From contig DIVM01000013.1 of NCBI GenBank assembly GCA_002435835.1, positions 4,388-24,080 of the forward strand: DNA of 19,693 nucleotides, read 5' to 3'. A model generated the notes under the pieces. The model saw only the letters and a program-made list of their open reading frames with translations. It did no database searches and was not told the DNA's origin. How positions within the stretch are numbered: the stretch's first letter is position 1; each line of letters begins with the position of its first letter. The position numbers and the translations under genes are program-made. Shown here piece by piece: positions 13,910-19,693 of the stretch. This DNA is from Firmicutes bacterium UBA6132. Lineage in GTDB: Bacteria > Bacillota_A > Clostridia > Tissierellales > Sedimentibacteraceae.

Positions 13910-13938
13910 TTGTAATGATAATGATAATCATTTACAAT
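13910..13938 (+). promoter_or_regulatory. Promoter of the iron-chelate uptake operon
   Basis: TTGTAA (13910-13915) and TACAAT (13933-13938) are separated by 17 bases that are almost entirely occupied by the Fur box. An alternative (TTTACA 13931-13936 with TATAGA 13955-13960, 18-base spacer) also overlaps the box. With either choice Fur binding would block RNA polymerase. Confidence 0.55.
13917..13935. promoter_or_regulatory. Fur box
   Basis: GATAATGATAATCATTTAC matches 17 of 19 positions of the classical Fur consensus GATAATGATAATCATTATC. It lies in a wider dyad with outer arms ATTGTAA and TTTACAAT. It sits inside the uptake promoter, giving Fe2+-dependent repression of the operon and perhaps of the divergent regulator. 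Confidence 0.88.
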
Positions 13939-13955
13939 TAGGTCAAGTAAATAAT
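13936..13955 (+). repeat. Right copy of the 20-base direct repeat, candidate AraC operator
   Basis: AATTAGGTCAAGTAAATAAT follows directly after the Fur box, 83 bases from the start of its partner at 13853. It would lie at the predicted start site of the uptake operon (or between -35 and -10 of the alternative promoter). AATTAGGT also occurs alone at 13895-13902. Confidence 0.5.
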
Positions 13956-13985
13956 ATAGAAATTCATTTTGAAAGGAAAAAGATA

Positions 13986-14933
13986 ATGAAAAAAAAAGGA
14001 ATATTAAAAATAATTACAACAGTTTGCTTAGCTACAATGCTATTAGTTGGTTGTTCAACTGATTCAGATAAAAAAGAAGAAAGCAAAACTGTTACAGTGA
14101 CAGATGTTAGGGGAGAGGTTGAAATTCCTGAAAGCCCTGAAAGAATAGTTGATTTAAGTGGTAATAGTGATATTTTATCCATATTGGGATATAAGGTAAT
14201 AGGAACTGCTAATAGTGATGCATATGATTATACAAAATTTCCATCATATTTAGAGGATACATTAAAAGGCGCAACAATATTAGGATATAGTATGCAAGAT
14301 ACAATGGATATTGAAGCTATAATGAATTTGAACCCTGATTTAATTGTTATCTCCACAGTTCAAGAAAAAATGTATGATCAATTAAGTGAAATAGCTCCTA
14401 CAGTTATGGTTAAGTTAGAAGCATTGAATTGGAAGGATGACGTTAAGGCTTTTGCTAATGTATTTAATAAAGAAGAAGCTGCAAATACTTGGTTGGAAAA
14501 TTACGAGAAAAAGTCAAAAGAAGTTGGTAAAAGTATAAAAGAAAATTATGGTGAAGAAACAACTTATTTAGCGTTCTTAGCAAGTGGCGGTCAATTTTTC
14601 GTATTTGATGGCGCTGGATTTGGAAGTGTTTTATATGATGACATGGGACTAAGTAAACCAGAAGGTATGCCTGAACAAAGTGATATAAGTTTACCAGTTA
14701 TAACTTATGAAGGATTAGCTTCTATAAAATCAGATTATATATTTGCAATTGCAACAGATGAGGACTTAAGAGTACTTGAAGAAAATACAATATGGAATAA
14801 TATGCCTCAAGTAAAAGAGGGTAAAGTAATTAACCTACAATCTTCACCTTATTTTGTTCAAGGATATAGTTCAATAGGTAGATTACTTTTATTAGATGAA
14901 ATTATGGAGATGTTAAATGGAACGAAAAAATAA
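13986..14933 (+). CDS. Iron-chelate ABC transporter substrate-binding lipoprotein (FepB/FecB family)
   Basis: This extracellular lipid-anchored receptor captures a ferric siderophore or related chelate and delivers it to the permease pair. The 315-residue protein has a Lys-rich start, a hydrophobic stretch and a lipobox LLVGC with Cys23 as the lipidation site. TVTDVRGEVEIPESPERIVDL opens the mature binding domain, as in the family ('vtD..G.v.ip..PkRIv'). LNPDLIV and the C-terminal SPYFVQGYSSIGRLLLLDEI complete the two-lobe fold of type III binding proteins. It is the first gene of the operon, downstream of a Fur box, and overlaps the next gene by 17 bases. The chelate cannot be named from sequence. 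Confidence 0.88.
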   Translation: MKKKGILKIITTVCLATMLLVGCSTDSDKKEESKTVTVTDVRGEVEIPESPERIVDLSGNSDILSILGYKVIGTANSDAYDYTKFPSYLEDTLKGATILGYSMQDTMDIEAIMNLNPDLIVISTVQEKMYDQLSEIAPTVMVKLEALNWKDDVKAFANVFNKEEAANTWLENYEKKSKEVGKSIKENYGEETTYLAFLASGGQFFVFDGAGFGSVLYDDMGLSKPEGMPEQSDISLPVITYEGLASIKSDYIFAIATDEDLRVLEENTIWNNMPQVKEGKVINLQSSPYFVQGYSSIGRLLLLDEIMEMLNGTKK

Positions 14934-15909
14934 AAATACAATAACTTTTATAGTTTTTAGTATTTTTATTCTGATAATAGGTGTATTCCTATCTATTACC
15001 CTAGGAGCGACCAGAATCGGAATATCAGAAATTTTAAATAGTATTTTTAATTATAGTGAAACTTTAGAACACATGCTTATTAGAGATGTTCGTATTCCGA
15101 GAGTTTTTACTGTGTTAATAACAGGTGGAATATTAGGTATAACAGGAGCTATGATTCAGGGAGTTACAAGAAATCCAATTGCAGAACCTTCTTTAATTGG
15201 AGTAAGTCAAGGAGCTACTTTAGTTGTTGCTATATTTTATGCAGCTAAAGTTACCATAAATACTTTAAATGTTATGATAGCATCATTAATTGGAGCAGTT
15301 TTTAGTGGAATAATAGTTATTGGATTCACATCAAGAAATTCAAATAACAGGACAATTACGAAAATACTTATGGCAGGTACTGCCATGAGTACTTTCTTTA
15401 TTTCACTAACAACAATAGTAGGTCTCTTATCTAATCAATCACAGTTTATTGCTTTTTGGGTTGCTGGTGGTTTTAGAAATGCAACATGGTCTGATTTTTA
15501 TTTAGTTTTAGTAGTTGGAAGTATAGGTTTTGTAATAGCAATTTTATTATCCAAGAAAATAAATATCCTAAGCTTAGGAGATGATGTGGCAATTAGCCTT
15601 GGAGAAAAACCAGAGAAAATAAGATTAATAACTTTTCTCGTAATGATACCAATGTGTGCAGCTGCAGTTGCTGTTGGCAAAAATATAGGTTTTGTTGGGC
15701 TTATAGTTCCACAAATAGTAAGAAAATTATTTGGAGAAGATTATAGAAAAAACATACCTTTTTCTTTTTTATTAGGAGCAGTGCTTTTAACCTATTCAGA
15801 TATTGCAGCAAGAATGGTTTATAATCCTTATGAAACTCCAATTGGTATATTTACTGCCTTAATAGGTGTTCCATTCTTTATAGTTATAGCGAGAAGGGAG
15901 CGAGGTTAA
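14917..15909 (+). CDS. FecCD-family iron-chelate ABC permease, subunit 1
   Basis: This integral membrane permease subunit has 330 residues and many hydrophobic helices, as in BtuC/FecCD proteins. Family landmarks are RIPR at 59-62, QGVTRNPIAEPSLIGVSQGA at 81-100, and GFVGLIVPQIVRKLFG at 258-273, the segment next to the ATPase-coupling loop. The start overlaps the binding-protein stop by 17 bases, with GGAGAT as ribosome site inside the upstream gene, so translation is coupled. It is followed after one base by the second permease gene, with which it should form the heterodimeric channel. Confidence 0.9.
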   Translation: MERKNKNTITFIVFSIFILIIGVFLSITLGATRIGISEILNSIFNYSETLEHMLIRDVRIPRVFTVLITGGILGITGAMIQGVTRNPIAEPSLIGVSQGATLVVAIFYAAKVTINTLNVMIASLIGAVFSGIIVIGFTSRNSNNRTITKILMAGTAMSTFFISLTTIVGLLSNQSQFIAFWVAGGFRNATWSDFYLVLVVGSIGFVIAILLSKKINILSLGDDVAISLGEKPEKIRLITFLVMIPMCAAAVAVGKNIGFVGLIVPQIVRKLFGEDYRKNIPFSFLLGAVLLTYSDIAARMVYNPYETPIGIFTALIGVPFFIVIARRERG

Positions 15910-15910
15910 T

Positions 15911-16915
15911 ATGAAAATAAAAAGAAATAAAATAATTAGCTTAGTATTATATATTTTATTAGTTTTGATTGTAATAATGTATTTATGTTGGGGAACTTAC
16001 AAAATATCACCTTTAGATATTATGAAAACTTTATTAGGACATGGAACTAAACTTCAAAATGCTGCAGTTCTAAATCTTAGACTGCCAAGGATGCTTGTAG
16101 GAATTTCTGTTGGTGTTGCATTGTCTACTGCAGGAGCTCTTTTACAGACTATAACAAAAAATGATCTTGCTGATTCAGGAATCATTGGCATAAATGCTGG
16201 TGCTGCAGTGGCAGCGGTAATATTTGTTTCATTAAAAACCGCAAATTATTATAGTGTACTTGGTCCATTATCTATTTATACACTGCCATTTATGGCTATT
16301 TTAGGTGCAGGAATTACAGCTTTTACACTTTATTTCTTATCAAGCAGAGATAAAGTTAAACCAAAGAGATTACTGCTAATAGGTCTTGGAATTAATGCAG
16401 GGCTTAATGCATTTATAACATTCTTTACTTTTAGAGGTGGAGTTGGTGATTATAACAGAGTATTAATTTGGACTTCTGGGAGTCTTTGGGGAGCAGGTTG
16501 GAATTATGCAATAATTATAATTCCACTAGTTGCAATAGTGTTTATGATTGTATTGTTGAACTACAAAAAACTTGATGTGTTAAATTTATCCGATGAACAT
16601 GCAATTTCTCTTGGTTTAAATTTAAATAAGGAAAGAAAGAAATTTTTATTTTATTCAGTTATTTTATCCGGTGGTGCTACAGCCTTTGCTGGAAATGTGG
16701 GGTTTATTGGTTTAATATCTCCTCACATAGCAAGAAATTTAGTTGGACCATATCATAAAAATTTTCTATCCATATCTGCGGTTGTAAGTACTGTAATAAT
16801 TTTACTTGCTGATGCAGTTTCGAGAAACTTATTTTCTCCAATTGAGATACCAGTAGGAATAACAATTTCAATATTTGGAGTTCCGTATTTTATTTATTTA
16901 ATTATGAAGGAGTAA
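15911..16915 (+). CDS. FecCD-family iron-chelate ABC permease, subunit 2
   Basis: This second permease half has 334 residues. It has RLPR at 57-60, the LLQTITKNDLADSGIIGINAGA region at about 77-98, and GFIGLISPHIARNLVG at 264-279, the best conserved BtuC/FecCD signature. It diverges from subunit 1 enough that the two are old paralogues, as in FecC/FecD or FepD/FepG. It starts one base after subunit 1 with a GGGAGCGAGG site and ends three bases before the ATPase gene. Confidence 0.9.
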   Translation: MKIKRNKIISLVLYILLVLIVIMYLCWGTYKISPLDIMKTLLGHGTKLQNAAVLNLRLPRMLVGISVGVALSTAGALLQTITKNDLADSGIIGINAGAAVAAVIFVSLKTANYYSVLGPLSIYTLPFMAILGAGITAFTLYFLSSRDKVKPKRLLLIGLGINAGLNAFITFFTFRGGVGDYNRVLIWTSGSLWGAGWNYAIIIIPLVAIVFMIVLLNYKKLDVLNLSDEHAISLGLNLNKERKKFLFYSVILSGGATAFAGNVGFIGLISPHIARNLVGPYHKNFLSISAVVSTVIILLADAVSRNLFSPIEIPVGITISIFGVPYFIYLIMKE

Positions 16916-16918
16916 TGA

Positions 16919-17719
16919 ATGGAAGCTATTAGTGTAAAAAATTTATCAGTAGCTTATGAAGATATTCCTATAATAGAAAACATGAATCTTTCAATTCCAA
17001 AAGGAAAGATAAGTATAATTATAGGGGCAAATGGCTGTGGAAAATCTACTTTGCTAAAAACCATAGCAAGAGTAATAAAGCCAAAAGCCGGAGATATTTT
17101 TATAAATGAAAAAAATATAAAATTGCAAAAAGAAAAACAAATAGCGACAGAGGTGGCATTTTTGCCACAAGGGCCAGTTTGTCCTAGTGGAATTACTGTA
17201 AAAGAATTAGTTTCTTTTGGTAGATTTCCTCATCAAAAGCTCATAGGTGGTCTTAATTCCCATGATAAAAAAGTTATTGATTGGGCTTTAGAGGAAACAG
17301 GGCTTAAAGATTTTGCAAACAAAGAAATAGAAAATTTATCTGGAGGACAAAGGCAAAGAGCATGGATTGCAATGACCCTTGCACAAGAAACGGACATCAT
17401 TATGTTAGATGAACCAACCACATATTTAGATATGTCTTATCAGCTTGAAGTTTTACAAGTATTGGAAAAACTAAATAAAGAAAAAAATATTACTATTGTT
17501 ATGGTATTGCATGAATTAAATAATGCTTGCAGGTTTGCTAATAATATTATAGGACTTAAAAAAGGTAAAGTTATTTGTCAGGGTACTCCATTAAATGCAA
17601 TAACAAAAGAAAATTTAAAAGAAATTTACGGAATAGAAGGTAAGTTGCAATTAAGTCAAAATAAAAATTACCCTATTTGTATTGATTACGAACTTGTTAG
17701 AGGACTACATGAAAAATAA
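16919..17719 (+). CDS. FecE/FhuC-type ABC transporter ATPase
   Basis: This is the cytoplasmic nucleotide-binding subunit that powers chelate import. In 266 residues it has Walker A GANGCGKST at 36-44, the Q-loop glutamine at 84 (FLPQG), the signature LSGGQRQR at 140-147, Walker B IIMLDEP at 160-166, a D-loop TTYLDM and the switch histidine at 198. All catalytic residues are present. FGRFPHQ near 100-106 is typical of the siderophore/cobalamin-type subfamily. GAAGGAG precedes the start. The final codons overlap the start of the MFS gene by 11 bases. Confidence 0.92.
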   Translation: MEAISVKNLSVAYEDIPIIENMNLSIPKGKISIIIGANGCGKSTLLKTIARVIKPKAGDIFINEKNIKLQKEKQIATEVAFLPQGPVCPSGITVKELVSFGRFPHQKLIGGLNSHDKKVIDWALEETGLKDFANKEIENLSGGQRQRAWIAMTLAQETDIIMLDEPTTYLDMSYQLEVLQVLEKLNKEKNITIVMVLHELNNACRFANNIIGLKKGKVICQGTPLNAITKENLKEIYGIEGKLQLSQNKNYPICIDYELVRGLHEK

Positions 17720-18926
17720 AAATTTTATTATAGTGGTTAGTGGACAAATTATATCTTTGCTTGGAAATGCAATTCAAAGATTTTGTATGTCATTATACAT
17801 TTTAGATTTAACAGGCAGTGCTGCAATTTTTTCAACAATATTAGCAATTTCAACTATTCCCTATATTTTATTTGCACCAATTGCAGGGCTGTTAGCAGAT
17901 ACAGTAAATAGAAAGAAAATCATGGTGTATCTTGATTTTTTTAGTTTTATATTAATGTTTATATATTCAATAATTTTGATTAGTGGAAATGATAATACTA
18001 TAATAGTAGGAACGGTTATGTTTTTCCTATCTATTATTTATACTTTATATAGTCCTTCAGTTACTGCAAGTATCCCACAAATTGTTGAAAAAGAAAAATT
18101 AGCTTCAGCTAATGGAATAATTCAACAGGTAGGAGCTATAGTCAACTTACTTGGACCCATAGTAGCCGGTTTATTATATAGCTTTGTTGAAATAAAAATA
18201 ATAGTAATAATCAATGCAATTAGTTTTTTACTTTCAGCAATTTTAGAATTGTTTTTATGTATTCCAGATTTAGAAACAAAAGAAAAATTTAAAAATCCTA
18301 TTGTTCAATCCTTGAAGGAAATGAAAAAAAGTTTTATATATCTAAAAGAGGAAAAGAAAATTGTACTTGGAATTATAATTTCTTATGCTTTAACTAATAT
18401 ATTTGTAGTACCCATTCTAAGCGTTGTATCCCCTTATTTTATTAAAATAATATTAAATATGCCTGCATCCATATATGGCTTTGTAGAAGCTGTTTTTGTA
18501 TCAGGTATGATATTTGGAGGGTTAATGATAACATTTAAACCCAAAATATTTAAAATGAAAGAAATTCACAAAACTATGTATCTTATGGTAATTGGCATTA
18601 TAATCATGGGTATAGCCACTTATTTAAAAACAGAAAAACTATTTGTTGTTATATTATATTCTATAGGGGGCCTTGGAATAATGTTATCCTTAGCTTTATC
18701 CAACATTATATCCTTAACATATATTCAGCAGGAAGTAAAAGAAGATATGCTTGGAAAAGTAAGTGCTTTTTCAACTGCTGTTGCTACTGCAAGTGTTGCA
18801 CCAGGTCAATTAATATATGGACAAGTTATAGATATTAATTTAAGTCTATACATTATATTATTAATTTCTTTAATTTTAAGTATGGGAGTTGTTAGATTTT
18901 TAAAATGGAATGTTAGAAATATTTAA
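17709..18926 (+). CDS. Major facilitator superfamily exporter, last gene of the iron operon
   Basis: From ATG 17709 the protein has 405 residues and about twelve hydrophobic helices. Motif A-like GLLADTVNRKK at 60-70 follows helix 2, and the opening (VVSGQIISLLGNAIQRF) resembles EntS- and MefA-type exporters of the MFS_3 group. A frame from TTG 17682 would be longer, but the AGAGGA site just before 17709 supports the shorter start. The 11-base overlap with the ATPase gene implies translational coupling and thus a shared function. In siderophore loci such exporters expel the apo-siderophore or products released after iron removal, as EntS does. Drug efflux is the other usual role of the group. 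No biosynthesis genes are seen in the window. Confidence 0.8.
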   Translation: MKNKNFIIVVSGQIISLLGNAIQRFCMSLYILDLTGSAAIFSTILAISTIPYILFAPIAGLLADTVNRKKIMVYLDFFSFILMFIYSIILISGNDNTIIVGTVMFFLSIIYTLYSPSVTASIPQIVEKEKLASANGIIQQVGAIVNLLGPIVAGLLYSFVEIKIIVIINAISFLLSAILELFLCIPDLETKEKFKNPIVQSLKEMKKSFIYLKEEKKIVLGIIISYALTNIFVVPILSVVSPYFIKIILNMPASIYGFVEAVFVSGMIFGGLMITFKPKIFKMKEIHKTMYLMVIGIIIMGIATYLKTEKLFVVILYSIGGLGIMLSLALSNIISLTYIQQEVKEDMLGKVSAFSTAVATASVAPGQLIYGQVIDINLSLYIILLISLILSMGVVRFLKWNVRNI

Positions 18927-18940
18927 ATATCTATAATTTG

Positions 18941-18965
18941 AGCATAAGGATTTGTTATGCTTTAT
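18941..18965 (+). terminator. Weak hairpin after the MFS gene, possible terminator
   Basis: AGCATAA (18941-18947) pairs with TTATGCT (18955-18961) over a 7-base loop and is followed by a short, interrupted T stretch. It lies 14 bases past the stop. It is weak compared with the other terminators in the window. Confidence 0.4.
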
Positions 18966-19057
18966 AAAAATTACTTATTATGAAATCACCAAGGAATATG
19001 ATATATTTAATTTGAGATAAAATTAACAAAATTGTATATATTTTAATGTTATTGTTA

Positions 19058-19085
19058 TTGTTATTTAAAAATTAATTTATATAAT
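19058..19085 (+). promoter_or_regulatory. Candidate promoter of the TauC-type permease gene
   Basis: TTGTTA (19058-19063) and TATAAT (19080-19085) have a 16-base spacer. The -35 is part of a run of TTATTG units (19044-19065). The permease ATG is 46 bases after the -10, preceded by AAAGGATG. No Fur-like palindrome is seen here. Confidence 0.4.
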
Positions 19086-19131
19086 GAAAATGTAATTTTT
19101 GTGTAGTAAATAGTAAGAAAGGATGTAAAGT

Positions 19132-19693
19132 ATGAACAAAAAGACTGCAACTGAAAAAATAATATCAATGGGAACTTTAGTTTCTATTTTATTTATATGG
19201 ATTATTGTTTCTGCATTAGGATTAGTTGATCAGAATTTAGTGCCAAATCCGAAATCAGTATTTGTAGCTTTTGTTGATATTATGGAAAATGGGTATAAAA
19301 ATTTTACTTTGCTAGAACATTTAGCAGAAAGTATGAAAAGACTTATAATAGCTTTCTTTTTTGCTGCTATAACAGCAATCCCCTTAGGACTTGCAAGTGG
19401 TTATAATTCTAAAATTAGAGCTGTTTTTGATCCTTTAATAGAATTTTACAGACCTCTTCCACCGCTTGCATACTATACTTTATTAGTTTTATGGATGGGA
19501 ATTGAAAATGAGTCGAAAATTTCACTTTTATTCTTGGCCTGTTTTGCACCTGCATATATTTCATGTGTATCAGCTGTTATAAAAATAAAGGAAGATTATA
19601 TAAACAGTGCTTACACTGTGGGTGCTAATAAATTGCAGATAATCAGATATGTAATATTTCCTGCATGTCTGCCAGATATATTTACTGGTCTAA
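19132..19693 (+). CDS. ABC transporter permease, TauC/SsuC type (partial, 3' end outside window)
   Basis: The frame from ATG 19132 is open to the window end, 187 codons. The protein has an N-terminal membrane helix (about 12-30), the VPNPKSVFVAF segment, then LAESMKRLIIAFFFAAITAIPLGL, which is the usual 'sl.RvlvGf.la...gip.Gl' of the nitrate/sulfonate/taurine permease family. RPLPPLAYYTLLVLWMGIE and an EAA loop (SAYTVGANKLQIIRYVIFPACLPDI, about 159-183) follow. Substrates in this family include sulfonates, nitrate and thiamine precursors, and the specificity cannot be told. It has its own candidate promoter 205 bases after the iron operon, so it probably starts another transport operon. Confidence 0.85.
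   Translation, partial: MNKKTATEKIISMGTLVSILFIWIIVSALGLVDQNLVPNPKSVFVAFVDIMENGYKNFTLLEHLAESMKRLIIAFFFAAITAIPLGLASGYNSKIRAVFDPLIEFYRPLPPLAYYTLLVLWMGIENESKISLLFLACFAPAYISCVSAVIKIKEDYINSAYTVGANKLQIIRYVIFPACLPDIFTGL

Overview
The window is AT-rich DNA with strong GGAGG-type ribosome binding sites, short intergenic gaps, a group B-like [FeFe]-hydrogenase and a Bacillota-type LexA box. This suggests an anaerobic member of the Clostridia or Tissierellia, probably an amino-acid fermenter (serine/threonine importer, partial citrate-branch enzymes). A Sedimentibacter/Tissierella-like relative is my guess from gene style only. No rRNA, tRNA, CRISPR array or intact transposase gene is visible.

Layout. 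(1) 1-740: the 3' end of a LytTR-type regulator, then decaying fragments: the N-terminus of an SRPBCC/AHSA1-like protein, the C-terminus of a DUF1722 (YbgA) protein, and perhaps a WGR-domain scrap. (2) 746-1714: an intact tocopherol-cyclase-family protein. Regions 1 (from the SRPBCC fragment on) and 2 lie between two diverged copies of a short repeat (321-342 and 1744-1766). (3) 2048-3863: a two-gene operon of a NuoE-like [2Fe-2S] protein and a ferredoxin-domain [FeFe]-hydrogenase, closed by a strong terminator. (4) 4014-10548: a citrate-branch cluster of aconitase, isocitrate dehydrogenase, a LysR-type regulator and a second, YbhJ-type aconitase-superfamily hydratase, closed by a terminator. 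No citrate synthase is present. The aconitase promoter carries an ATAA-N7-TTAT dyad and a downstream ATAA half-site, spaced as remembered for the CcpC sites of Bacillus citB. (5) 10595-11164: a dead dinB with both an internal and a 3' deletion, still carrying an intact-looking LexA box. (6) 11285-12726: sstT behind a perfect consensus promoter and an array of five short AT-rich repeats. (7) 12809-18926: an iron-acquisition locus, with an AraC/PchR-like regulator transcribed divergently from a binding lipoprotein, two FecCD permeases, a FecE-type ATPase and an MFS exporter, sharing an intergenic region with a near-consensus Fur box. (8) 19132-end: the start of a TauC/SsuC-type ABC permease, cut by the window edge.

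How the genes fit together. Aconitase and isocitrate dehydrogenase would convert citrate to 2-oxoglutarate (a glutamate-forming branch), with the embedded LysR protein as the likely regulator. The second hydratase probably has another or an additional substrate. The hydrogenase pair would dispose of, or sense, reducing equivalents. SstT supplies serine and threonine. The iron locus is probably repressed by Fur with iron and tuned by the AraC-type protein binding the ferric chelate or siderophore.
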